Of a stretch of DNA of 64,000 nucleotides, positions 1-10,409 are shown one piece after another (position 1 is the first letter of the stretch; each line of letters begins with the position of its first letter). Below the pieces are notes generated by a model. That model was not told the DNA's origin. It saw nothing but the letters and a program-made list of their open reading frames with translations, and did not search any database. The stretch spans positions 620,001 to 684,000 of the forward strand of contig JALUTQ010000038.1 in assembly GCA_032718865.1 (NCBI GenBank), read 5' to 3'. This DNA is from Tilletia caries (lineage: Eukaryota; Basidiomycota; Exobasidiomycetes; Tilletiales; Tilletiaceae). The position numbers and the translations under genes are program-made.

Positions 1-1315
1 TTTGAACACCAGGTAGCGGGCCCTTCCAAGTTTCTGTAGGGGCAGCCGCCAGTCGGACTTGATGTTATGTTGGAGGATAGCGTCACCGTTGTCGCAAATG
101 ACCTTCCTCCAGCCTCGTTCCATGAGGAGTTCCTCGGAAAGTAGGTTGACTCCTCCTTCCGGAATATGTACGGCGTCCTTGAAGGTGATGCCGCGGCCGT
201 CAGGCAGGGACCCCATGATGTCGCCAGCCTTGTCGGCCTTGAGCTTACAGCCCACGGTCTTGAATGCAATCTCGGGAATGTTTCGAGAATTGCTGAGCAT
301 CCACTCGTGCTCGACGATGTGTCGGGATGCTCCGGAGTCTACCATGAAGGCGACGGTGGTGGGGTCGGACTCCCCAGCGAGCCTCGTATGCTCTTCCACT
401 AGTGCACCGAGGATATCCTCATCCTCCGTGCACACCGCCTTCGCATGGTCGATGGGGCACTCGGTTTGTGCGTGTCCCTTCTCGTGACAGTTCCAGCATA
501 TGATCCCCCCAGGACCAAGATGCTTGGTGATGGGACAGTCGGCACGAACGTGCCCGTCCCTGGAGCCACAGCCGTAGCATAGTGGTCCATTGTCGCTGCC
601 TAACGGTCGGGCAGACTTCTTGTTTTGTGATATCCCCTTGATCTTGACGGACTGCTTGGGGTTTTTGGACAGCTGCCATTGCTGCCGCTTCGATCTGTCG
701 GTCGGACGAACGTTTACGGGCAACGTCCTCTTCTTTGTAGATCTTGATGAGGGCGAAAAACGACCGGTCTTCTTTTGGTAATCCACGCCACTCGCTCTTT
801 ATCGGACGGAACGCGTGGTCGAGGGTGTCGAGAAAGCAGAGAGCCTTCTCGTCGTCGTTCTTGCCCCAGGGTAAACCTGCTGCTTCTGCTTCGGCCACCA
901 TCTCGATGTATGTGTTGAGATGTTCGGTCATGTCGCCGGACTCCTCCAAAAAGAGGTTTGCGAGTCTTCGATTGATTGTGGCACGGTGATCGGACGTGTT
1001 GAGGTCGTTGAGGTCGTGGAGGAGAAGCCACATCTCCGAAGAGGTCTTGAGGGCTCTGGTCATAGCAACCATCGGACCGCTGATGGTTCTTTGTATAAGT
1101 GACCGGGCTCGGGCGTCCCGATCCTTCCAAGCCTCGATGAGTTTGAGGTCGGTCGAGGAAGGGATGACGGGCATCGTCGGACAGCAGTCGTAGCCTTGGA
1201 CGATGAGAAGGGCACGGAATCCGTCCAGGATCGGCTCCATTGCTTGACGCCACTTGAAAAAGTTCTCCACGCCTGTAAGGCCGGGTATGCTTGCAGAAGT
1301 GATATTGGTCTCCAT
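1..1315 (-). pseudogene. copia Gag-protease, frameshifted and partial
   Basis: Translation from ATG 1315 (METNITSASIPGL) gives a copia-type Gag. The frame is also open upstream to 1732, so the start is uncertain. Around bases 600-700 the frame must shift once to continue. In the new frame there are two zinc knuckles, CYGCGSRDGHVRADC and CWNCHEKGHAQTEC, then the aspartic protease motif DSGAS (about bases 350-330) and gag-pre-integrase sequence to the edge. Copia elements normally encode one long polyprotein, so the shift is probably a disabling mutation. A short A/C-rich stretch near the shift leaves programmed frameshifting possible. Confidence 0.8.
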
Positions 1316-1848
1316 GTTTGAGGCCGCGGTCGTGATGTGGGGATTTTTACGGACCGAAAACCGTTTTTCAGATTCGAAATCGGTTGAGAATTGACCGAAA
1401 TAAAATTTTGGGTTTCGAAAATGTGACCGCTCGGACCTAGTGGGTGAACCGGAATTTGATCGACCCCGAAAGTGAAGGATGAGTTCGGAGGGTTCTTTCT
1501 CGGCGAGGACGAAAGGTACGGACTTGAAAACAAGATGATAAATCAGAGCTTGAGACGGGCGTTCCGGTGGTATGCTTTTCGGGCGGGCACGTGACCGGGA
1601 TCGGGTAAAATTTCGGCCGAGAAAATGAGGGGTCGGTGATGAGGTCGACGGACTTGTGGATGAGGTCGAGAGCCCTAAAGATGGGATCGACGATGGCGAG
1701 GGTGATGAGGAGGGGCGTACGGACGTGCTCAACCTCTAACCCAGGCTCGGACTTGCGGACGATCAGACTCGGACTTTCTGATGGTGAAAAAATGAAATGC
1801 CCTATGATTCCTCTCCCTGAGTGTGTGAAGGATGGATTGTTCCTGCGC

Positions 1849-1874
1849 ACGGACGGACGGACGGACGGACGGAC
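1849..1874. repeat. (GGAC)n microsatellite in the copia leader
   Basis: About six tandem copies of the tetranucleotide GGAC, in the untranslated leader between primer-binding site and gag. Shorter GGACGGAC runs recur at 1978-1990. Confidence 0.8.
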
Positions 1875-2030
1875 AAGCGCAGACGGACGAGCGCGGCAGG
1901 GAGGAGGATGAGGTCGACGACGGTGGAGTCGACGTCGACGCGGGCGCGGACGATGCGGACGGGGTAAACGGACGGTGCCGACGGACGGACAGGTGGCGCG
2001 GACGGGTGAAAGGGGTGTGGGAAGAGCTAT

Positions 2031-2044
2031 TCAGACTCTTAATC
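2031..2044 (-). other. copia primer-binding site, complementary to tRNA-Lys(CUU) anticodon arm
   Basis: The 14 plus-strand bases TCAGACTCTTAATC directly abut the LTR. They equal the anticodon stem-loop of eukaryotic tRNA-Lys(CUU), with CTCTTAA as the loop. The minus-strand element RNA would therefore pair with an internal part of that tRNA and not with its 3' end. Half-tRNA priming by initiator tRNA-Met is known for Drosophila copia and Ty5; use of lysine tRNA here is inferred from the match. Confidence 0.6.
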
Positions 2045-2756
2045 TGTTGAAATCGTAGCTAGTTGCCGGTCCCACGTACCCCTGTGCTGCTGCTGCTGCT
2101 GGTGCTGCTGATGAGTCCCACGGACGGACTTGGTGCAGCCAAGCACAAGGCACTGGCGCGCACGCGAGGGCGATGCCGGACTACTCCTGCGGTAGTTGTT
2201 GGCGGTGATGTCGGAATGCCAGGCACAAGGCGCTGATATGTGCTGGTTCCGTAAAGCTGTCCCTGCGGACGAGCTTGTGTCGATGTCGATGGCGACGCGG
2301 TCGGTGGTGGTGAGCGCGATGGAAGAGACTGGGCACAAGGCGCCAATCGGTTCGGTGATGTGTGATGCGGTCTGCGGACGATGATGATATGCCAGTGATG
2401 TGATGCTCAATTGCTTGTGGGTGCGGACGATGGTGGTAGTGAGCATACAGGATGGTGGTGGAAGGACAGGAGGGGAGCTGGCTATTTATAGGGGTGATGT
2501 GGAGAAGTTCGCCCAATGGGTGAAGATTCTCTGCGGGCAGTGATCATCGGACAGTGATCGCTCACGTGATGGTAAGAGTGTGGGAAACGGAAGTGAGAAG
2601 TGGAGCGGAGAGAATAGAGAAAGTATCGGCCGAGATAACAAATGAGTGTAGAAGTGGAGGTCACGTGACCTGCCATAGTGTGTGCGGACAAAGGGAAAGT
2701 CACAGCATATGCTGGAGCACCATTGCTGGTCGCTCGCAGCTGGAGAAAAATCAACA
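2045..2756 (-). repeat. copia 5' LTR (712 bp)
   Basis: The ends are perfect 6-bp inverted repeats, TGTTGA and TCAACA, the classic TG...CA form. A TATA box on the minus strand (TATAAATAGC, 2490-2481) is placed as an LTR promoter would be. A primer-binding site starts immediately after the 3' end. Borders were inferred from these signals because the partner LTR is outside the window. Confidence 0.8.
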
Positions 2757-5700
2757 GATAGGCTCTTCATTGTGTGCCGGATCGATTGGTTTCAGAATGG
2801 GAGCGTTGGCGGCAGCGCGTTGTAGTTGCGCCAGACACGCGACCTGTAAGGGACCCCATTCGAACTAAGGTTGTCCCCGGAGTTGACGCGGAGCTGGGGT
2901 TTTGCGGACTCCGCACTCCTCCGACGGAGGGCTCCGCCGGAGGCGGAGCGCGGAGCTCACTTTCGAGAAATTTTTGATCTTAAAAAAGCACGGAGTCCGC
3001 TTGGAGGACTCCGCCGGAATTTGTGCGGAGGCGGAGCCCAATCCTGGGCCCACTTGCCAAAAGTGCGGAGCGCGGAGTCGTCAAAATTGTGTGAAAATTC
3101 CGGCGGAATTTCCGCGGAATTCCGACGGAGCTGTGAGGTCACGTGATAGTCGAAAATTAGGGTCACGTGACCTCATTTCGGGTGCGCTCCGCCGGAATTC
3201 CGCAAAATTTCCGCGGAAAGTGCGGAATTCCGAGAAAATAGGCATCCTCGAGACACCCGCAGGGGATAAAACAGGCATCATCATCCGTTGAGAACTTCAA
3301 AATAGCACTGGAGTCAATACCGCAACAATGTCGGATGGTGAATGTATAGCTCTGAGTGTATTAGAGTCATTCTGAGAGCAACTTATACCACCACTGCGCT
3401 CCGACGGAATTCCGCGGAATTCCGAGCTCCGCATACACGGAGCACGGAGGAGCATTATGAAAACGCACAGAAAAACGCGGAGCGCGGAGCTGGGATTTCA
3501 ACTTTTTGTATAATTCCGTCGGAACGCGGAGCTGGTTTTTTTCCGCTCTGTCTTAGTCTGCGGAGGCGGAGCTCGCCTCAGAAAGTCAAAATTCCGGCGG
3601 AATTTAGAAGTGCGGAGGCGGAGCCCTCCGCGTTACTCCGGGGACAACCTTAATTCGAACGGCTGTCCTTTCTGCGTGAGCTTGGAGATGGGGCTCGTCA
3701 TTGTGGAAAGGTTTGGGAAGAACTGGGCAAGGTACTGTACCAGTCCAAGAAAACGCTGAACCTCTTTGACTGTACTCATCTCCTTCCAGGCGATAATCTT
3801 GCTCAGTTTATCCTCATCCGCATGTAGGCCGTTATCATCAATAACGTGCCCTAGACAAATCATGGACTTCGAATATAGATCCATTTTGTCCTTCGAGAGG
3901 TAGAGCTCAGCCTGCCTGAGTATGTCGAACACGGTGGCAAGGTGCTCCTCGTGTTCTTCTAGAATGTCGGAAAATATAAAGATATCGTCCAAGTACGCGT
4001 GGGCAAACCTGCCGATGATTTCTCGGAAGAGGAACATCATCAGCTGCTGGGCTGTACTAGGGACGTTACAGTCTCCTTGCTGAGCCACGAGACTGACAAA
4101 AGTGCCGAATGGCGTAGCAAACGCCGTCTTTCCGACATCCTCTGGGATGATACGGATTTGCTCGAAGAAGTCGGCTTGATCCAGCTTGGAGCGGAACTTT
4201 GCTCGAGCTACGTCACGTCGAATCACGTTTTGATCGGGAAACGGAGTGACGTCCTTGTGAGTGTTGTCGTTGCGTTGCCTTGCGTCGACTACTGTACGAA
4301 TACGGTTATCCTTTTTGGGGATTGGCATCATTGGCATTGCAGCGGGAACGCTGGCTCGTTGCCACCAGCCGGCCTCCGTGTAAGTGTTGATCTTGTCGAT
4401 GTACGCTTGTCGGAACTGTTCCGGACATTTGGCCGGTCGACTGGTAGGTCGGTAATTTTCGTCGATAAGTGGAACTGAATGGTTGATCTCCCGAAAAGGG
4501 GGGAGCTTCAACGGACGTGGACCCCACAGGTCTTTCGTGCTTGTCATCCATTTATCGCGAAGACGATCAATGATCGTGTCCTGTACTGATACTGCCAGTG
4601 AAGCGGGCATCAGTGGATCATCCTGACAAATCTCGGTATGTACCGTCTTGACAATCTTCACGCCTGAAGGCTCAGTTGCACGCGTAAAGTTTACTGTTGC
4701 AAGACGTCCGATCTTGGGAGAGGCCAAGACTTTATCCTTGACGAATCTAGAGTGAGAGATTCCGTAAGTCGACAGAGGCGTCTTGCGGACCAAGAGCGCC
4801 GGCTTCTTCTTTGGAGTCGGAATTTCTTTGGTGTTGAAGATCAACTGGGTAGGATTTGTTTTGTAAATGACCTCGTTGGCGGAAACATCCAGCAAGACAC
4901 CGAAGTCTTTTTGATAAGAGGTGCCTAGAATTGCGTCGTACCTATCGATGTTCAGGATGTCGAAGTAGCGTTCTTTGTTCGAACACGCGCCGTGGATCAC
5001 TTTGACGAAACAAGCGCGGTTGATCTTGCCACGGGAACCTGTGATGGCGAGCTGCAAAGGCGAGGGCTCATCCAGTTTGAACGAAGGCAATTTATGCGTA
5101 TCGACAAAAGACGCCGAAATGAGATCTGCTGTAGATCCCGAATCAAACAAGGCTTTGGCCTCGTATCCATTGATCTTGATCTTGGCTACGATCGGATGAA
5201 CCAACGGCGGCCGGTGCTTCGAGACCTTCGATGCGTCACCGAAAGGAGCCTTGGCATTGGAGACGTTAGACTCGCGCGTAACGATAGGTTTGGCGGCAGG
5301 GGCTTTGTGGGCGACACCATTGCACATGAGAGGAGTCTCATCGTCCTCGTCGGTCATGTTATTGGAGTTCAGGCCCTCACTGTCTTCATCTTCGTCAAGC
5401 CACCCGTCTTCATCACGGGCTTCATCCTCTTCTTGAAAGAGAATGACGCCAGGCTCAGAGCACTCTTCTGCGTCATCTGTACCCTGATCGGCGGGTTCAG
5501 ATTCCTTCATGTCAAGCATGTTTGAGCGGAGTCGCTTTGGGCAGTCCGGCGACCAGTGGCCGAAGGCGCCGCAAGTACGGCATTGGTCTGTAGGCTTTGC
5601 GCCTGTAGGCCTCATAGCCGGAGCTGCCGTGTTACGGATGGGGCTGGCGGCCGATGGGCGGTTCACCGGAATCATCGGTCGGTATACCGGAGCCGATCCT

Positions 5701-7101
5701 TTTGGTCGATTGAATCCCTGGCCATTCGAGGGACGATTAGGCTGATTAGGCCGAGAAGTGCGGGGAGTGTCCTTGCGGTCTTCCGTGCGAGTCGGTGCAG
5801 CTTTAGTCATGGATCCAGCGTAGCGTTGGGCGCGCTCTTGATCCATGGCAGCCTGCACAATGTCTTCCCAAGGCGAAAGCTCAGCATCTATGCCGCGGTT
5901 GGCGATGATGGCCGCGCTGAGATTGCTCTTCATACCTTTGAGCAATCGACGGTTGAGAGCGACTGGACTGGGGTACTCGGTCATCTGATCGGCGAGCTTG
6001 AGAATGTATGCCTGGAAAGCGTGGATATATTTCGATCCTTGGTCCGCGCTTTCGAATTTGTCCGCTGCTTGTCGTGAGAGTTCATCGACCAAGAAGTTGC
6101 GACGGAGTGCGACCATGACGTCCGTCGCGGTCCACGACTTAGCGTGAGGAGCGACGTGGCGCCAGTACCAATCCAACGGGTCGGCTAGCAGGTACCCGCC
6201 AATCAAGTTGACCTTGAGACGTTCTGAGAGCGGGGCGTGAACCTTAAAGTAATGGGCTACCGAGTGAACCCAGTCGGTGAACAGCTGGAGTGATCGGTCT
6301 CCCTTCCATTTCTCTGGAGAGGTCATCTTGATCCCGGCGCGAGTGAGCTCCGACTTGTCTCCGGGGAGGTCGTCGTCGTCTTGACCGGTTGAATTCATGA
6401 TCTCCGAGATCTTTCTGTCGACGCCGTAGAGGATGGACGTCATGGGAACACTCTGGTGTCGTATTGCGGGGGGAACGACATACGGCCTGGCGCCGGTGCC
6501 GAGGGCCCGAGGCTCGGGGTTGCTGGCGCGCCTCACTTGCACGAGGCGGCAAGAGCCCGGCGCGGCGGAGTCGATCGTTCTGACGGTCGCGAAGAACTGA
6601 TTCAGAGTCAGGGAGAGCGGACTCTCTGATGGGTTGGTTCACTGGAGCCTGCCGGACGGGAGGGTCAAGAACAGGCACTTGAGGAACCGGAATGTTTCGA
6701 ATGTTTTGGTTGTTTTGACGTTTTTTCTGGAGGATAGTTTGGCGGATGAGATCGATTCGATTCTGTCGAGACATGATTTTGAAGTCGGGTTCCAATTCCT
6801 CGACGCTGAGCTCGTGGAGATCTTTCTCTGGAGCTTCAGTTCCGACTTGAGACGCAGCGGCGATGCTATCGTCGTTATCGGATTTGTTGATGTTGCGGAT
6901 GGTGTCCGCGAGAGATGAGTTGCCCTTTTGATTGGGCTCTTTAAGTTCTCCCGTGTCCTCGTTGCCTTGAAAGGATTCCGAGGTAAGTCTAGGGACTTCG
7001 GGAGGTTGAGCTTGGCCCTGAGAAGCACCAGCGATGTCATCAGCAGCAGAAGCGGCGGCTTCGCTGCCTTCGTGAAGGTCTTTACGCTTCTTGGGTGCCA
7101 T
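2757..7101 (-). pseudogene. gypsy Gag-Pol, frameshifted and interrupted
   Basis: Gag begins MAPKKRKDLHEG at 7101. A shift to the second frame is needed between about 6630 and 6545; the second frame then runs unbroken to the insertion at 3652. Visible parts in order: retrotransposon Gag with a zinc knuckle (CRTCGAFGHWSPDC, near 5580-5530), aspartic protease (LFDSGSTADLI, near 5140), and reverse transcriptase with YLDDI near 3985. Coding resumes at 2857 after the inserted element and stops at 2757 just before the RNase H core. Gag and Pol may have been joined by frameshifting in the active element, but the two insertions make this copy dead. Confidence 0.85.
2866..3652. mobile_element. hAT-like non-autonomous element (787 bp)
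   Basis: The ends are perfect 18-bp inverted repeats (TAAGGTTGTCCCCGGAGT at 2866-2883, its complement at 3635-3652). They are flanked by an exact 8-bp duplication ATTCGAAC at 2858-2865 and 3653-3660. An 8-bp duplication with short inverted ends is the hAT hallmark. The interior has no transposase. It is filled with variants of GCGGAGGCGGAGC, GGACTCCGCC and TTCCGCGGAATTCCG in both orientations. It interrupts gypsy pol, so it is younger than the gypsy copy. Confidence 0.9.
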
Positions 7102-7201
7102 TGTAAGACTCAGTAAACCTTTTGGTCACAGAGGTCTTTGAGAGTTAAAAAAAGTGTAAGATTTCCTAGTTATAAGGTCGTTGCAAACACAATAGAATTG
7201 G

Positions 7202-7644
7202 TGTTGGACAGTCGGACGCGTAGTACCGCTCGTTGTATAGAGACAGAAGTGACGCGCTGCTGAACTTTGGCCTATGCTACTATGTTTAGATAACTAACCA
7301 GTATACCAGTGGTCCTACAGGTGTGTGGGTGAAAGTGGCTCTCTCAATCACTTGATGAAACTTTATGAGACTCAGACTTCACACAGTAGACTTTAACTCT
7401 GCAATGATCTGTGATTGCTAAGTTAGTTGTCTGGGAGTGTGAGAGGAAAGAGCTGGGGGGACCAGAAGGGAAGAAGGGCGGCGAGGGCGCTCCTTTTATA
7501 ACTTTCATGGTGCCCCTGATGCGCAGCGCATTGTGTGGTGTGCGCTGCGCTGAGGTGTGGTGATGTGGATGCGTCGGTGTGCTGGTGAGTCACAAGAGTC
7601 ACAGCCACGTGACAACTGACGCGTCAGATAGTAGTCATCCAACA
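7202..7644 (-). repeat. gypsy 5' LTR (443 bp)
   Basis: Terminal 7-bp inverted repeats TGTTGGA and TCCAACA mark the ends. A minus-strand TATAAAAGG box lies near 7499-7491. The gag ATG is about 100 bases downstream of the LTR. I could not recognise a TGG-type primer-binding site just after it, so the priming mode is unknown. Borders come from this single copy. Confidence 0.7.
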
Positions 7645-7779
7645 GTCACCATAAATCACCCAGCAGTCAATACACAGTCATCCTTTGACACGGGCTAAAT
7701 ACATACACAGTCATACAGTCATCATGGGAGCAGGGACGAGTCAAAGGGGAAGTGTGAGTGTGGCGAGGTGAGGTGAGAG

Positions 7780-8061
7780 GAAGCGGTGGTGAGTGGTGCG
7801 CGCGGTGCGCGTGGTGAGCGTTGGTTCACCACGCGAAAATGTGTTTCGATGGTAAATTCGCGTGAACCAACACTTCACCAAAATTGTAAACAACACGCAC
7901 CATATGTGGCACGTGACGCGCACCACGCGTTGGGCGCGTGAGAAACCAACGCGCACCACGCGTCGCACACCACACGCGCCACGTGACACTTGTCGACGCG
8001 CGGCGCGTCTCAGGTGAAATAAAAACAACGCGCACCACATGTCGCGCGCGCAGATACCATA
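7780..8061. repeat. GC-rich CACCACGCG repeat, left part, with hairpin
   Basis: Short motifs CACCACGCG and GCGCGTGGTG alternate on both strands. An imperfect hairpin spans 7820-7871, with stem GTTGGTTCAC-GCGAA, a 3-nt bulge, and the matching arm TTCGCGTGAACCAAC. The same motif family resumes at 9421-9465, beyond the Tc1 element. This looks like one older repeat split by that insertion. No protein is encoded and its class is unknown. Confidence 0.6.
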
Positions 8062-8063
8062 TA

Positions 8064-9391
8064 CGAGGCCGTTGTCAAAAGTATCCGGACACCACTCTCT
8101 AGTTCACATATAGCAACACACACGCTCCTTACTCAACATCACAACACCACACATTTTGCTATACATGACTTTATGAAAGTTGTTCATTGGAAGGTGTAAA
8201 AAAATAAAATAATTTAATACATGGTCATGCTACCACCGACGCGTCGCACCGCCGTGACTCGCTCTGTCATGGAGTCCACGCGCCTGTCGATAACATCTTG
8301 ATCAATGTCGTCCCACACCTTCTGGATAACGTCCCAAAGCGCGTCTGTTGTGCGGGGCACGGGCCTCCAGCGCCGGACCCGTTGCTTTAGGATGGCCCAG
8401 ATGTTTTCTATGGGGTTGAGGTCCGGGCTGTTGGCGGGATGAGATTGAGGAATAATGAACACTTCATTTCGGACGCGACGAGAGACCGCAGCGGTGTGTA
8501 CGGACGCTCCGTCTTCGACCACGCGCACGACAGGGCCCACTGCTTCGACTAGTTCGTCGCTGTAACCTCCCAGACGTTCTTTGAGTATCCAATCTGAGTA
8601 TTTGACCGCAGTGATAGTTTCCGCCCTCACTCGCTCCCCGTTCACGACCCGACCAGGCGACAACGGAAAGCGAAAGAGGGGCCATTTTTCCGTAGGCGAT
8701 AGCGCCCCACACCATGTTTGATCCTGGACCGCGTCGGATCTTGGGCGCGAGATTTTCGTTCATAAATTCCTCCTTGGGCCGGCGTGTCACCCAGACCCGT
8801 CCCTCTGTTTGTCCGACCTGAAAACTGCACTCGTCCGTAAAGATAACTTTGTTCCAATCGGTGTTTCTATTGCTGAGGGACCACCGCAAACGAGCTAGAC
8901 GGCCTGGGCGGGTCAGGAAGGGTTTGTGACGGGCGATACGGCGATGATAGCCCAGACGAGCCAGAATTCGGCGCGTTGTGGAGCTACTGCAGCCGTACAT
9001 GGCGCCCAAAAACCTCAATGACATGCGTCTATTGCGCCGCGCGACTGACAGAAGTGATCGTTGATCTCGGACAGACAAGCTGCGGGGTCGTCCCGACCGC
9101 GGAAGCGCGTATTTGCTGCCCGTCGTCTTGTAGACTTTGACGATGTCCTGAACAGATGACTTCGGAATGTCCATTTGCTCGGAGATTTTTCGAACGCTCA
9201 GACCAGACAAAGAGAGTTGAATAATGCCGCCTCGACGCGTAGGTGTGTATTGCGGACCCTTTCGTGGGCTGTTCTGACGTTCTGGAGTGTTTGGCATGAT
9301 GATGGTGAGGTGTGGAAGTTGGAGGTACTAATTTACATGAGGTTCAAATGTTTGATTTTGAGGTGTCCGAATACTTTTGACAACGGCCTCG
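8064..9391 (-). mobile_element. Tc1/mariner transposon (1328 bp)
   Basis: Inverted repeats of 30 bp with one mismatch (CGAGGCCGTTGTCAAAAG... at 8064 and its complement ending 9391) are flanked by the TA dinucleotides 8062-8063 and 9392-9393, the usual target duplication. The single gene inside encodes a DD34E transposase on the minus strand, broken by one frameshift. Near identity of the ends suggests fairly recent insertion. Confidence 0.93.
8214..9297 (-). pseudogene. Tc1-type DD34E transposase, one frameshift
   Basis: Begins MPNTPERQNSPRKG at 9297 with a paired helix-turn-helix region (KISEQMDIPKSSVQDIV). The catalytic triad is complete across two frames: D in FTDECSF, D in VEDGASVH, and E in NPIENIW, with 34 residues between the second D and the E. 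A single-base change near 8675, just after GKMAPL, moves the rest into another frame, which then runs to a normal stop at 8214. Repairing one base would give about 360 residues, the normal Tc1 length. The copy is therefore probably inactive, although no other lesion is visible. Confidence 0.9.
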
Positions 9392-9392
9392 T

Positions 9393-9470
9393 ATCAATGC
9401 GTAAATTGTAGAGAAGAAAACAACCCGCACCACGCGTCGGTCACCACGCGTCGGTACGGGTGAGAGGATA
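9393..9470. repeat. CACCACGCG repeat, right part
   Basis: Continuation of the GC-rich repeat after the Tc1 element, with three CACCACGCG-like units at 9428-9455. It ends about 80 bases before the start codon of the following small gene. Confidence 0.5.
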
Positions 9471-9539
9471 GAAATGTTAACTTCTGAGGTGCTGAATAAT
9501 GTACGCGTGGTACCTACATATGTCAGACACCTTACACCG

Positions 9540-10143
9540 ATGGACATGGACGAAGATGATCGCGCCGACGAGATGGGAGCTCAGTTCGGACACAAGATGA
9601 TCGGCACCTGGAGCTATCACACAGCACTCAACGACATCACCAACTGGGGACGCGTGGGCAACGCCTGCCGCTTGCTTTCGGCTTTGCTTCGAATCTGGTC
9701 GATGGCGAAGGTGCAAATGAAGGCCCTCGATTCCGACCCGCTCGTCCATAACCACATCAAACAAGTATGCGACAACATTCAGCAGGCTTTCAAAGCGCCT
9801 TCCAGTCAGAAAGCAAAGGCACCGGGGAGCGCTGTTGAACGGGCAGCGACTGGTTCGAAGGAAGCCTCGTCATCTTCCGACGGAAAGGTTTCCGAGTCCA
9901 GACTTCGAGTGAGTTCGATGAGCATATGAGCTCCTGCTACTTCTGACTTACGCTTCCTCTCTACAGCGACTTGGCAAGAAGCTTTCAATTCCCCTTCTCA
10001 AGAAGGCAGGCATCGACGTCCCCAGCAAAGCCAATCGCAACGATGTCGCCGACATGCTTGTTGCCTCTTGGAAGTCGGGCAAACTGAACATCACCGCCAA
10101 GCAGCTTCAGGAGATCGAATCGGGCAAACAGAAGGCAGAGTAG
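9540..10143 (+). CDS. hypothetical protein (181 aa, 2 exons)
   Basis: Exons 9540-9908 and 9967-10143, separated by a 58-bp GT-AG intron (gtgagt...ctacag) that keeps the frame. An in-frame ATG at 9474 would add 22 residues; I prefer 9540, which starts MDMDEDDRADEMG. The middle is helical and hydrophobic-patterned, followed by a Ser/Ala-rich linker. The C-terminus (RLGKKLSIPLLKKAGI) has the look of a SAP-like or helix-extended DNA-binding fold, but no family is recognised. It lies between repeat blocks, so it could also be a remnant of a larger mobile-element gene. Confidence 0.5.
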
Positions 10144-10409
10144 TTCGAGGTTAGGACCCAACTCAGAGCGGCTGGACTATCTCCTGATTCTGACAACTCG
10201 TTTCTCTCTTCCGATTCATCTGACAGGTCGCCTGCAACAGGCAACTTCCAAGTCACGAGCTATGCTGAAGAACGCGAATATGCTGAGGAACAAGGCGATT
10301 CCTGGGGAGGATTGAAAGCGGTTCATATGTGATTACTGCTGGTGAAAGGCGAGCAAGCCTGATGTGGCAATGTGAAATTATTCCTGTTGCCCAATTTTGT
10401 ACTGTGTAT

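Larger units (their letters stand above)
1..2756 (-). mobile_element. Ty1/copia retrotransposon, 5' part, cut by the window edge
   Basis: On the minus strand the order is LTR (2756-2045), primer-binding site, a leader of about 700 bases, then gag and protease running off base 1. Integrase, reverse transcriptase, RNase H and the second LTR lie outside the window. The gag-type protein, two CCHC knuckles and a DSGAS protease motif identify the superfamily. The element sits inside the gypsy element: gypsy coding sequence stops at the LTR edge at 2757. The target duplication cannot be checked without the other end. Confidence 0.85.
2757..7644 (-). mobile_element. Ty3/gypsy retrotransposon, interrupted by two other elements
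   Basis: Minus-strand order: LTR 7644-7202, leader, gag 7101 onward, protease, reverse transcriptase. The hAT-like element lies at 2866-3652 and the copia LTR begins at 2756. Removing the hAT-like element with one 8-bp repeat copy rejoins the frame at the RT/RNase H border, where the expected W after PFE reappears. RNase H onward and the other LTR are missing, displaced left by the copia insertion. Confidence 0.85.

Noticed and set aside
419..1732. Long minus-strand ORF read as one 437-aa protein
   Set aside because: The C-terminal part after about base 650 is out of frame; the zinc knuckles and protease lie in another frame. The first 139 codons lie in the element leader and look non-coding.
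2039..2516. Several overlapping ORFs with His/Ser-rich translations
   Set aside because: They fall inside the copia LTR and have no domain; composition explains their openness.
2871..3653. Overlapping ORFs on both strands in the CGGAG-rich block
   Set aside because: They are by-products of the repetitive interior of the hAT-like element.
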